Assembly: GCA_002292015.1 (NCBI GenBank)
Contig: DBBD01000144.1
Location: forward strand, 1-25,164
Source of the DNA: Firmicutes bacterium UBA993
Lineage (GTDB): Bacteria; Bacillota; Dethiobacteria; DTU022
Direction of reading: 5' to 3'
Length of the DNA: 25,164 nucleotides
Part shown: piece after piece, positions 1-6,927 of the stretch
Layout: the number at the start of each line of letters is the position of its first letter
Position numbering within the stretch: position 1 is the first letter of the stretch
Notes under the pieces: model-generated
Told to the model about the DNA's origin: nothing
The model's database searches: none
The model's input: the letters and a program-made list of their open reading frames with translations, nothing else
Program-made: the position numbers and the translations under genes

Positions 1-161
1 GCATTCCACATCCCGTACAGGATCCAGGCTACCGAGACTAAGGCCACCGGTAATTTTAACTGATCCACATAAAAAAAGATTACAAAGGCGGTAAAAGCAT
101 TGTTGGAAAGAGCAGAACCCAGAGCCCCTGAACTGTAAGCTACCTTTTTTAATGTGTTCAA
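1..161 (-). CDS. GPH/MFS-type sugar:cation symporter, N-terminal part (cut by window edge)
   Basis: Only the first 53 codons are present; the rest lies beyond position 1. The peptide has a short basic start (NTLKKVAYSSG), then a hydrophobic segment rich in Phe with FVIFFYVDQL, and ends in ILYGMWNA. This resembles the first membrane segments of the glycoside-pentoside-hexuronide:cation symporter family (MelB-like), where an FFYTD-type motif and a WNAINDP-type motif are usual. The start is TTG at 159-161, with the SD AAAGGAGG supplied by the last codons of the upstream glycosidase. The two genes overlap as TTGA, which suggests translational coupling. Such proteins normally import unphosphorylated glycosides with Na+ or H+. 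The substrate is unknown, and a more distant MFS family is possible because so little is visible. Confidence 0.65.
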   Translation of the reverse strand, partial: MNTLKKVAYSSGALGSALSNNAFTAFVIFFYVDQLKLPVALVSVAWILYGMWN

Positions 162-1480
162 CTTAATCCTCCTTTCATAGGGGGAAAAAATATGCTTTGC
201 TCTGCCGCAAACCGATCCAAAATCTTTTTGGCCAGGTGATAAGAGGAGATCCAAGGATTCAGAGACAGGGCATAAAGAAGCTGCTCATATGAATCTTCCA
301 CAATCCCCTGGATGGTGGCTCTCTCGTACAGCTTAACTCGCAGTAGCATGCTCAAACAATCATCCCTTATTTCACCGGGCGCGAGAGGGCGAACCAAATC
401 CTTATCCAGGTAACAGGGCAGCTCAACCACATCCTGTGGCGATAGAAAAGGGACAGAAGAGCTATTTCTGCTGTTTAAGATGACAACGGATTTTTTACCC
501 AGAAGTCCTTCCAAAACAGACAAGGCGACCTCGCTATAACCCTCCCCTTCATTCAGATTCCTGTTTTGAGCAAACTCCGAGTTCGTGATCGCAGATTCCC
601 TCTTGTTTATATAATCCAGGTAAGTGCTGAGTGGATCGGCGCCTGCCCGCAAAGCAGAGAAGAGCGTATCGTTCTCTTCCTTCACCACCTCTCCCCTGGT
701 AGCCCCCTTAGCCATAAGCTCTTCGACCGCTTCTTGCTGGAAATAGTGGTATTTCAGATAAGGGTTGGGGATCATGCCCAGGGAATGGATGAAATCTACC
801 GGAAAACCGAGCAGCTTCTCCAGCCGGGGAAAGCCTTTCAGCTTCTCCAGGATAGAGGGGAGAATATTATTGCCTCTTACCCAAACTCCCTTGGTCCAGC
901 CGCAGTGGTTAAGACCGAAATAATCAAGAAATATTTCCTCGTTTAAATAGCCTTCCAGCCCTTTTCTTAAAGATACCGGGGCGTCGCAAATCCCCACCAC
1001 TCTTTTTAAGGGCGAAAAGTTCAGCAGGCCTTGGGTTATTATCCCCGCCGGGTTGGTAAAATTGATCAACCAGGCATCTTTCGCTAACTCTACCGTTTCC
1101 CGGGCTATTTTTAAAGCCTGAGGCAAAGTCCGGCAGGCCATGGCGAATCCGCCCGGACCGGTGGTTTCTTGCCCCAAAATGCCCAGGGCAAGAGGGATCC
1201 TTTCATCTTTAATTCTCATCTCTTCTCCCCCTGCCCGGATAGTGAGGAAGACGAAGGAGGCGCCTTCGATAGCTTTACGGCTATCGTCTTCATAAGAGAA
1301 TAAGAGCTGTGAACCATATTGCGGCAAAGCTTCGATCACTTTTCGGATTAGATAAATACGCTGCGGGTCAAGATCCATCAGAGAGATCTCTTCGATGCCC
1401 AAAGCTTTAACCCTGGTCAGAAGCCCCCGTACCAGAATAGGGGTTCTTGTCCCGCCTCCGCCGATAATTGCTATCTTCAA
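158..1480 (-). CDS. Glycoside hydrolase family 4, 6-phospho-beta-glucosidase-like
   Basis: This 440-residue protein has the usual GH4 length and layout. A Rossmann NAD-binding start (KIAIIGGGGTRTP, residues 2-14) is followed by an acidic strand end (LMDLD, 34-38), GQETTGPGGFAMACRTLP (103-120), NFTNPAGIITQ (140-150), CDAP with Cys165, and GLNHCGW with His192. In GH4 the corresponding Cys and His bind a divalent metal, and catalysis goes by NAD-dependent oxidation and elimination. NFTNPAG and GLNH are most like the 6-phospho-beta-glucosidase branch. The start is TTG with AAGGAG nine bases upstream. The gene overlaps the transporter gene by four bases and has its own strong promoter. The neighbouring transporter is not of the PTS type, so the true substrate may be another glycoside. 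Family assignment is firm; specificity is inference. Confidence 0.85.
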   Translation of the reverse strand: MKIAIIGGGGTRTPILVRGLLTRVKALGIEEISLMDLDPQRIYLIRKVIEALPQYGSQLLFSYEDDSRKAIEGASFVFLTIRAGGEEMRIKDERIPLALGILGQETTGPGGFAMACRTLPQALKIARETVELAKDAWLINFTNPAGIITQGLLNFSPLKRVVGICDAPVSLRKGLEGYLNEEIFLDYFGLNHCGWTKGVWVRGNNILPSILEKLKGFPRLEKLLGFPVDFIHSLGMIPNPYLKYHYFQQEAVEELMAKGATRGEVVKEENDTLFSALRAGADPLSTYLDYINKRESAITNSEFAQNRNLNEGEGYSEVALSVLEGLLGKKSVVILNSRNSSSVPFLSPQDVVELPCYLDKDLVRPLAPGEIRDDCLSMLLRVKLYERATIQGIVEDSYEQLLYALSLNPWISSYHLAKKILDRFAAEQSIFFPPMKGGLS

Positions 1481-1622
1481 CCTCTTCTGCTCCTTCCCTG
1501 CAGCTCAAACTATCCTCATCTGGAGCGGCCAACCGAGCCCACGCGCTGGAAAGCAGAGAAAATCCACGGCAGGAAAAAGCCGCTTCAGTCAACGATAACA
1601 GAAAATTCCCTAATCTGTGGAA

Positions 1623-1652
1623 ATTATAACAACTTTGCTTTAGCGTTGTCAA
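1623..1652 (-). promoter_or_regulatory. Sigma-A-type promoter for the GH4/symporter operon
   Basis: On the minus strand, TTGACA (1647-1652) is followed after 18 bases by TATAAT (1623-1628). Both hexamers are perfect consensus matches. Transcription would start near 1616, leaving a leader of about 135 bases before the TTG start at 1480. Such a strong core promoter for a sugar-use operon would normally need repression. Confidence 0.75.
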
Positions 1653-1685
1653 TTATGCGAACACCCGATCGTCCACTCAGAACGT

Positions 1686-1698
1686 TGTGGTTACCACA
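1686..1698. promoter_or_regulatory. Possible operator, palindrome TGTGGTTACCACA
   Basis: This is a perfect inverted repeat with a one-base centre (TGTGGT-T-ACCACA), lying about 34 bases upstream of the -35 box of the glycosidase promoter. The size and symmetry fit a site for a dimeric regulator of the GntR or LacI kind. No regulator gene is visible in the window, so the role is inferred from symmetry and position only. Confidence 0.35.
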
Positions 1699-1769
1699 GT
1701 TGGTCACTACAGATGTCAAGGATCAAGGATGGATAGAAAGAGTGAATACCTGCCGGATTCTTATAATTA

Positions 1770-1800
1770 GGATATTTATTATCAGGTTCGTGGATATTTA
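1770..1800. repeat. Pair of direct repeats, GGATATTTA
   Basis: Two identical copies of GGATATTTA occur at 1770-1778 and 1792-1800, with starts 22 bases apart, close to two helical turns. They sit between the end of rqcH and the palindrome at 1686-1698. The region is AT-rich, so chance is possible. Confidence 0.35.
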
Positions 1801-1829
1801 ATTTAGGTGCGCTTGATGAAAAGGGGCTA

Positions 1830-3566
1830 CTACAGGCGGAACTGTTTTCTTAAGACCTGACCGCGAGGGTTGATGGTAATCGTTTCGTAATTTTCATAGA
1901 AAACCTGCCCCGGATTACCTCCCGGCCTGCGTCTTACATGACGTACCTCGGTGTAATCAACATCAGCAACGCTGCTCTCCCGTCCTTTGCTGAAATAGGC
2001 GGCCAGAAAAGCCGCTTCTTCAAGATCTTCCTTGACGGGCGGCCAGCCGGTTTCCTTCAGAACCACATGGCTGCCCGGCAGCCGGCGGATGTGGAACCAG
2101 ATATCCCTTCGCACGGCGGCTTTGAAAGTTACATGGTCATTCTGGCGGTTATTGCGTCCAACCAGGATAGTTTTTCCAGATCCGCTTTTAAAGGAAAGAG
2201 GTTGGGGAAGAGTTGTTTCTTTCTTTTTACCCTTTAGTGTATCGCGTAAGTAGCCAGCATCGATTAACTCCATGCGGATTTCAGCCAGCGAACTGCTACT
2301 GGCATTTTCAATGCTGTAGAGGATACTGCGGCAGTATTCTGTTTCCACGCTCAAAATCTTCAGTTGTTTCAGCACCTCATCGCGACCCTTTTTGGCCTTA
2401 CGGTAACGGTTAAAATAATGTTGCGCGTTGGCAGCAGCTGTCCGCGAGGGGTTGAGCGGGACCACAACTTGTTTCTCCGGGTTATAAAGGTCTTGAATCA
2501 AGGCGGAATCTGCGCCGCGGGGGACCTGATCGCCGTAAGCCAGAAGAAGCTCACCAAAGAGCCGGTGCCGGTCAGCCAGATCTGTTGCCTGCAGATCGCC
2601 TCCCAGCGCCAGCTCTTTGCGCTTTAAAGCAGTTAACCGTCGCTCTACAGCACTTTGCAGCAGGTGTTTAAGCGCTTCGACAGTCTCGGAGTGAATCAAT
2701 CCATTATAGAAATTGTCAAGCATCAGGCTGACGCTGTCGTGCTCCACCATTTCTTCATCAGGCAGATGGGTAAGCCGGATTGCTGCATATATGTTAAGTT
2801 TGGGCAGCTGCGTTGGTTTGAACATTTTATCATTTATATTTGCAAAAAGGAATCGGATTTCATCATACAGAGCGTCAGCGTCATTCTTGTATGTGCGCTT
2901 AACCGAATTTTGCCTGCTGCGGTAGACAAGTTCCCGTGCTAGTAAAGGGCTGATGCCATCGACAGTAGCCAGGAGGGCCTGGTCAGGTTCTCCCTTTGCT
3001 ACCATGTTTTCCTGGTAAGCGGTTGCAAAAGCATCAGTGCTCATTTGCAGAGGGTCAAGCTTATTCTGGGTCGGCACCGGCCTGTATTTTTCTCCGGGAA
3101 AGATCGCCCGGGCCGGGTTTTTCTCCCCGGTCACGGTCCTGGCCGCTCCCAGGATAAAACCGTTTTCTCCAATCAGAATCAGGTTGCTGCGGCGGCTCAT
3201 TATTTCTGCAACCAGCATAACCGGGGGCAATCCAATCGGCGGGTTAAAAGCAATTTCTATTATTCGTTCCAGCCCGGGATTGCTGATACTTAAGATTCGG
3301 CTGCCCACTAAGTATTTTCGCAGCAGCATACAAAAAGGTGTGGGTTGAACGATGTTTTTATTTTTTTTGGCGGTAGCTTGGGTAAGATGGACCCGGGCAT
3401 ATTTGGAGTCGATAGAAAAAAGTAGGTTTAACTGCCGGCCCTGGTGGTATAGATTAAGAATAATATCGCCACGGGTCGGTTCGCTTACCTTTTGCACAAC
3501 TGCTCCCGGCAGTTCTGATTGCAGTTCGGCGGTAATGGCCTGCATGGTTAAGGTGTCAAAAGTCAT
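1830..3566 (-). CDS. rqcH: RqcH, NFACT-family ribosome quality control factor
   Basis: The 578-residue protein fits the bacterial NFACT/RqcH family (older name FbpA). RqcH binds stalled 50S subunits carrying peptidyl-tRNA and recruits tRNA-Ala to add C-terminal alanine tails that mark nascent chains for degradation. The NFACT-N domain begins MTFDTLTMQAI and contains EIMSRRSN, with Glu-Ile-Met at residues 121-123. A helical middle follows, then the NFACT-R domain near the C-terminus with the pattern GRNNRQNDHVTFK...DIWFHIRRLPGSHVVL. Where many family members have Asp-Arg near residue 97, this one has Glu100-Arg101. An in-frame ATG lies 18 bases upstream at 3584, but the promoter at 3590-3618 would put the transcript start almost on it, and family members begin like MTFD, so 3566 is preferred. 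The gene is divergent from yicC. Confidence 0.93.
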   Translation of the reverse strand: MTFDTLTMQAITAELQSELPGAVVQKVSEPTRGDIILNLYHQGRQLNLLFSIDSKYARVHLTQATAKKNKNIVQPTPFCMLLRKYLVGSRILSISNPGLERIIEIAFNPPIGLPPVMLVAEIMSRRSNLILIGENGFILGAARTVTGEKNPARAIFPGEKYRPVPTQNKLDPLQMSTDAFATAYQENMVAKGEPDQALLATVDGISPLLARELVYRSRQNSVKRTYKNDADALYDEIRFLFANINDKMFKPTQLPKLNIYAAIRLTHLPDEEMVEHDSVSLMLDNFYNGLIHSETVEALKHLLQSAVERRLTALKRKELALGGDLQATDLADRHRLFGELLLAYGDQVPRGADSALIQDLYNPEKQVVVPLNPSRTAAANAQHYFNRYRKAKKGRDEVLKQLKILSVETEYCRSILYSIENASSSSLAEIRMELIDAGYLRDTLKGKKKETTLPQPLSFKSGSGKTILVGRNNRQNDHVTFKAAVRRDIWFHIRRLPGSHVVLKETGWPPVKEDLEEAAFLAAYFSKGRESSVADVDYTEVRHVRRRPGGNPGQVFYENYETITINPRGQVLRKQFRL

Positions 3567-3589
3567 TTTTGCCTCAACTCCCATGGATC

Positions 3590-3618
3590 AGTATAATTCC
3601 TCTTGTTCGGAATGGCAA
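3590..3618 (-). promoter_or_regulatory. Promoter for rqcH
   Basis: On the minus strand, TTGCCA (3613-3618), a 17-base spacer and TATACT (3590-3595) form a good sigma-A match. The predicted transcript start near 3583 leaves a leader of only about 17 bases before the ATG at 3566. GGGAG and GAGG are the candidate ribosome binding sites within it. Confidence 0.6.
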
Positions 3619-3636
3619 ATAAAGGAGTTGTAAATC

Positions 3637-3665
3637 TTGAGCTTACCCTGGTTTGATGGTAATAT
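3637..3665 (+). promoter_or_regulatory. Promoter for yicC and downstream genes
   Basis: TTGAGC (3637-3642), a 17-base spacer and TAATAT (3660-3665) give a sigma-A-type promoter. The expected start is near 3672, about 30 bases before the yicC start. It lies back to back with the rqcH promoter, with 18 bases between the two -35 boxes. Confidence 0.6.
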
Positions 3666-3700
3666 TAACGCAGTGTTGATATTCCCGGGAGGAACAGTCA

Positions 3701-4576
3701 GTGATTAGCAGTATGACCGGTTACGGACGCGGCGTCGGAACTGAAAACGGTTTCACCCTCTCAGCAGAACTCCGTTCAGTTAATCATCGTTATGCCGATT
3801 TTTCCCTGCGCCTGCCGCGGGAGCTTTATGCCCTGGAAGACCGGATCCGCCGGAGTCTGCAGGAGTCGATCAGGCGGGGACGGGTTGAAGTAAACCTGGT
3901 TATAGAGGAGATGCCTGCTGCCTTAAGGCAGATTAAGATCAATCACGATCTGGCAGAAGACTATTTTCGCTCCCTGCAGGAGCTTACGGAACGCTTGGGA
4001 ATTGACGAAAGGGTAAAGCTTAAGCACCTGCTGTTGGTTCCCGAACTCTACAAATCTCCAGCTTCCGTTTTGACGGAAGAAGACCTATGGCCCGCTGTCA
4101 GCGTTGCGCTTCAGGATGCCCTGGAGAATCTCTTGCTGCAAAGAAGAGCAGAAGGGGTGAATCTCTGCCGCGATCTCCTGGAGCGCTGCGCAATGTTGGA
4201 AGATCTGGCCGCCAAAGCTGCGATCAGGGCTGAAGAAGCAAAAGACGGTTGCCGCAAACGAACAGAAGAAAAGATTTCCAATCTGCTGGCCGGCAAATTT
4301 GAGGAAACCAGGTTGTTAATGGAATGTGCCCTGCTGGTTGAACGGATGGGTGTAGATGAAGAGCTGGTCCGTCTGAAAAGCCATATTGAGGCTTTTAGGC
4401 TGATCGTAAACAACAATGAGGAAGCGGGCCGCAAACTTGACTTTATTGCGCAGGAAATGTTTCGCGAAGTTAACACAATTGGCTCGAAGGCCGGCGATTA
4501 CCAGCTGACCAATTTTGTCGTCGGGATGAAAGCAGAACTGGAGAAAATGCGTGAGCAGATTCAGAACCTGGAGTAG
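3701..4576 (+). CDS. yicC: YicC/YloC-family endoribonuclease
   Basis: This 291-residue protein is a full-length YicC family member. The N-terminus SSMTGYGRG is the family signature, followed by ELRSVNHRYADFSLRLPRE. The C-terminal DUF1732 part reads NTIGSKAGDYQLTNFVVGMK and ends KMREQIQNLE, as in relatives. Family members (YicC in Escherichia coli, YloC in Bacillus subtilis) are described as endoribonucleases; cellular targets here cannot be seen. The start is GTG at 3701, with GGGAGG eight bases upstream, and a promoter lies at 3637-3665. The gene is the first of the long plus-strand block, 13 bases ahead of remA, the same order as in Bacillus. Confidence 0.92.
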   Translation: MISSMTGYGRGVGTENGFTLSAELRSVNHRYADFSLRLPRELYALEDRIRRSLQESIRRGRVEVNLVIEEMPAALRQIKINHDLAEDYFRSLQELTERLGIDERVKLKHLLLVPELYKSPASVLTEEDLWPAVSVALQDALENLLLQRRAEGVNLCRDLLERCAMLEDLAAKAAIRAEEAKDGCRKRTEEKISNLLAGKFEETRLLMECALLVERMGVDEELVRLKSHIEAFRLIVNNNEEAGRKLDFIAQEMFREVNTIGSKAGDYQLTNFVVGMKAELEKMREQIQNLE

Positions 4577-4589
4577 AGAGAGGGTTATA

Positions 4590-4862
4590 ATGGCTATTAA
4601 ACTAATAAATATTGGATTTGGTAATATTGTTTCAGCTGGTCGCATTGTTGCCATCGTCAGTCCCGAATCGGCGCCGATTAAACGGGTTATTTCTGAAGCC
4701 AGGGAACGCGGTGTTTTGATCGATGCCACCTATGGTCGGCGTACCAGGGCAGTTATTGTTGTCGACAGTGGTCACATTATCCTCTCTGCGGTCCAGCCGG
4801 AAACGGTCAAGCACCGCCTGCAGGCGAAAGAAAACAGCTTTGAATACAAAGATAGTGAATAG
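4590..4862 (+). CDS. remA: RemA, extracellular matrix regulatory protein (DUF370)
   Basis: A 90-residue protein starting MAIKLINIGFGNIVSAGRIV, with PESAPIKRVI and a basic patch ATYGRRTRAVIVVDSGH, typical of RemA/YlzA. In Bacillus subtilis RemA is a DNA-binding activator of biofilm matrix operons and osmoprotection genes. Many anaerobic Bacillota keep it next to gmk without known matrix genes, so its role here is open. The start is ATG at 4590, with AGAGAGGG about six bases upstream. The 39 bases of open frame before it belong to the end of yicC. The stop TAG at 4860-4862 touches the SD of gmk. Confidence 0.93.
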   Translation: MAIKLINIGFGNIVSAGRIVAIVSPESAPIKRVISEARERGVLIDATYGRRTRAVIVVDSGHIILSAVQPETVKHRLQAKENSFEYKDSE

Positions 4863-4874
4863 GGAGGAATCAGA

Positions 4875-5483
4875 ATTATAGCTGAAGGAATCTTACTGAT
4901 TATATCCGGACCTTCCGGTGTAGGCAAAGGAACAGTCTGCCGTCATTTAACTTCTGTCTGCCAGCCGCTCAGCCTTTCGGTGTCCACCACTACCAGGCCG
5001 CCACGTCCGGGGGAGGAGGAAGGCCGTGAATATAATTTTACAACAGTTGAACAGTTCAGGGAGATGATTGCCGGCGGTGATTTTCTGGAGTGGGCTGTTG
5101 TACACGGTCATCACTACGGGACGCTCAAGTCCACCGTGCGCCGGCATTTAGCAAATGGCGAAGACCTGATATTAGAAATTGATGTGCAGGGAGCAGCCCA
5201 GGTTAGGGAAACCTCTCCGGGCGCAGTGTTGATTTTCCTGGTACCGCCGTCGCTTGAAACCCTAAAAACCAGGATCAGGGGTCGCGGTACTGAGGATGAT
5301 TTACGGATCAGGCAACGTCTCCTTACTGCCCATGTAGAAATGGAAGCGTACCACATGTACGATTATGTTGTAGTGAATAACCGGGTGGAAGATGCGGCAG
5401 CCACGATCGGGGCAATTATTGTTGCCGAAAAATGCAGGGTTAACCGCGGAGTCCGCCCGCCTGGATGGGGAGGTGTACATTAA
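4875..5483 (+). CDS. gmk: Guanylate kinase, with apparent ATT start
   Basis: Guanylate kinase converts GMP and ATP to GDP and ADP, and in Bacillota it is sensitive to (p)ppGpp. The P-loop SGPSGVGKGT spans residues 11-20, followed by STTTRPPRPGEEEGREYNF (the GMP-binding TTRxxRxGE region), FLEWAVVHGHHYGT, and EIDVQGA. The length of 202 residues is usual. No ATG, GTG or TTG lies in frame between the remA stop at 4860-4862 and the P-loop. The SD GGGAGG (4862-4867) is seven bases from ATT at 4875, giving fMet-IAEGILLIISGPSG, which matches the usual family N-terminus. A GTG at 4980 would remove the P-loop and cannot be the start. ATA at 4878 or ATC at 4869 are the alternatives. The stop overlaps rpoZ by one base (TAATG). 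Confidence 0.9.
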   Translation: MIAEGILLIISGPSGVGKGTVCRHLTSVCQPLSLSVSTTTRPPRPGEEEGREYNFTTVEQFREMIAGGDFLEWAVVHGHHYGTLKSTVRRHLANGEDLILEIDVQGAAQVRETSPGAVLIFLVPPSLETLKTRIRGRGTEDDLRIRQRLLTAHVEMEAYHMYDYVVVNNRVEDAAATIGAIIVAEKCRVNRGVRPPGWGGVH

Positions 5484-5689
5484 TGATTTATCCCTCGATC
5501 GATATTTTACTGGGTAAGGTTGACAGCAAATATACGCTGGTCATCGCTGCAGCAAAGCGGGGCAGGCAACTAAGAAGCGGTAGCAAGAAGACCGTCGATA
5601 AAAGTTTTCGTAAAGAAGTCACTACCGCACTGCATGAGATCGAACGCAATAAGATTACTTATGAGCGGATACGTGACGGAATCAAGTAG
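5483..5689 (+). CDS. rpoZ: RNA polymerase omega subunit
   Basis: The 68-residue protein starts MIYPSIDILLGKVDSKYTLVIAAAKRGRQL, the normal omega pattern in which KYTLVIAAAKRAR contacts the beta-prime subunit. It ends in a charged helix, ALHEIERNKITY. Omega helps assembly and stability of RNA polymerase and in some bacteria takes part in the (p)ppGpp response. The ATG at 5483 shares a base with the gmk stop, and GGGGAGG lies nine bases upstream, inside gmk. The gmk-rpoZ-coaBC order is standard for Bacillota. Confidence 0.95.
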   Translation: MIYPSIDILLGKVDSKYTLVIAAAKRGRQLRSGSKKTVDKSFRKEVTTALHEIERNKITYERIRDGIK

Positions 5690-5700
5690 GAGTGTGTTTG

Positions 5701-6897
5701 ATGAAGAAGGTTTTACTGGGTGTAACCGGCGGCATTGCTGCCTATAAAGCAGCCGAACTAGCCCGTCTCTATATCAGGGGAGGGGCCGCGGTCCAGGTGG
5801 TGATGACCCCGGCGGCAATCCACTTCATTACGCCGCTTACTTTTCGGGCCTTGACCGGTAACCCGGTTTTTAGTGAAATGTTTGTCGGGCGTAACGAGGC
5901 GGGCATTCCGCATATTAATCTGCTGGACAGCGTTGACCTGTTGGTCATAGCCCCGGCTACGGCCAATACCGTCGCAAAAATGGCTTGCGGTATTGCCGAT
6001 AACCTGCTGACGACCCTTTACCTGGCTGCCACGTGTCCCGTTGTGGTTGTTCCTTCTATGAATATCAACATGTTTGAACACGCAACACTAAAAGAAAACC
6101 TTCTAAAGCTGCGTGCAGCAGGTTGCCACGTGATGGAACCCGACTCGGGGGAGTTGGCCTGCGGGGCTTTCGGTAAAGGTAGAATGCCTGAACCGGCTGA
6201 TATCTATAGTTATTCGCTGCAGGTTTTCAGGGTAAATGATTTTGAAAACATTAATGCATTGGTTACCGCCGGGCCAACCAGGGAGTCGCTGGATCCGGTG
6301 CGTTATATCAGCAACCCTTCCACCGGGCTGATGGGTTACTCAATAGCCCGCGCCCTTCAGGAGCGCGGCGCCGAAGTGACCCTGGTCAGCGGACCGACGG
6401 CTCTTAAGGCGCCACCTGCAGTTAATTTTATCCCGGTGACCACGGCCGCGCAAATGTACGAAGCGGCAATTGATCATTTTGATCAAAGCCAGTTGGTGAT
6501 CAAGGCCGCCGCGGTTTCTGATTTTAAACCGTCACTTTTTAGCGGACAAAAAGTGAAAAAAACCGGTGCCGGACTGACCATGGAGCTAACCCCGACTACA
6601 GATATCCTGATGGAGCTCGGTCGTCGTAAAAAAGATCAGGTTCTGGTCGGTTTTGCAGCCGAAACTGAAAATGTGGTGGCTAATGCCCGTGAAAAGCTGA
6701 CCCGCAAAAACCTTGATCTGATTGTTGTCAATGACCTAACTGAAGAGGGTGCCGGTTTTGCCTCACCTACCAACCGGGTAACACTTATCGATCGCTACGG
6801 ATCAGTAGACGAACTGCCCCTGATGGGAAAAGAAGAGCTTGCTCACAGACTGCTGGACCGCATCGTTTTACTGATCAACACCCTTAAAAACAAATGA
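5701..6897 (+). CDS. coaBC: Bifunctional phosphopantothenoylcysteine decarboxylase/synthetase
   Basis: CoaBC carries out two consecutive steps of CoA synthesis: CTP-dependent joining of 4'-phosphopantothenate to cysteine, then FMN-dependent decarboxylation. The 398-residue protein has the CoaC flavoprotein half first: GVTGGIAAYKAAEL (7-20), catalytic-type His71 in IPHI, APATANTVAKMACGIADNLL (84-103), PSMN (118-121) and the lid Cys154 in ACGAFGKGRM. The CoaB half begins near residue 185 with ALVTAGPTRESLDPVRYISN, then GLMGY, KAAAVSDFKP (268-277) and the KKTGAG lysines (286-291). The ATG at 5701 is eight bases after AGGAG; a GTG nine bases earlier overlaps the SD and is rejected. The gene follows rpoZ by 11 bases. 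coaE lies near the far end of the same block. Confidence 0.95.
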   Translation: MKKVLLGVTGGIAAYKAAELARLYIRGGAAVQVVMTPAAIHFITPLTFRALTGNPVFSEMFVGRNEAGIPHINLLDSVDLLVIAPATANTVAKMACGIADNLLTTLYLAATCPVVVVPSMNINMFEHATLKENLLKLRAAGCHVMEPDSGELACGAFGKGRMPEPADIYSYSLQVFRVNDFENINALVTAGPTRESLDPVRYISNPSTGLMGYSIARALQERGAEVTLVSGPTALKAPPAVNFIPVTTAAQMYEAAIDHFDQSQLVIKAAAVSDFKPSLFSGQKVKKTGAGLTMELTPTTDILMELGRRKKDQVLVGFAAETENVVANAREKLTRKNLDLIVVNDLTEEGAGFASPTNRVTLIDRYGSVDELPLMGKEELAHRLLDRIVLLINTLKNK

Positions 6898-6927
6898 TGT
6901 TATACTTTTAAAACGGCAGGTATTATC

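Larger units (their letters stand above)
1481..1829. other. Intergenic region between rqcH and the glycosidase operon
   Basis: This 349-base gap lies downstream of rqcH and upstream of the GH4 gene, both on the minus strand. It holds a promoter for the glycosidase, a 13-base palindrome just upstream of that promoter, a pair of nine-base direct repeats nearer rqcH, and an untranslated leader of about 135 bases. No convincing gene or intrinsic terminator for rqcH is visible. A short minus-strand reading frame at 1407-1652 overlaps the glycosidase start and has no recognisable content. Confidence 0.6.

Noticed and set aside
566..946. A 126-codon plus-strand frame opposite the GH4 gene
   Set aside because: It is antisense to a conserved coding region, with no motif and no SD-supported start; treated as a shadow frame.
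1521..1585. GCGGCC/GCCGCT segments in the GH4 leader as a hairpin or terminator
   Set aside because: The arms are short, the loop is very long, and no T-run follows.
1407..1652. An 81-codon minus-strand frame overlapping the GH4 start
   Set aside because: It begins inside the -35 box region of the promoter, has no recognisable motif, and conflicts with the well-supported GH4 frame and SD.
1938..3633. Several plus-strand frames opposite rqcH
   Set aside because: They overlap each other, show no family motifs, and are explained by the codon bias of rqcH on the other strand.
4980..5483. A GTG at 4980 as the gmk start
   Set aside because: It would remove the P-loop and the first strand, which are clearly encoded in the same frame upstream next to a strong SD.
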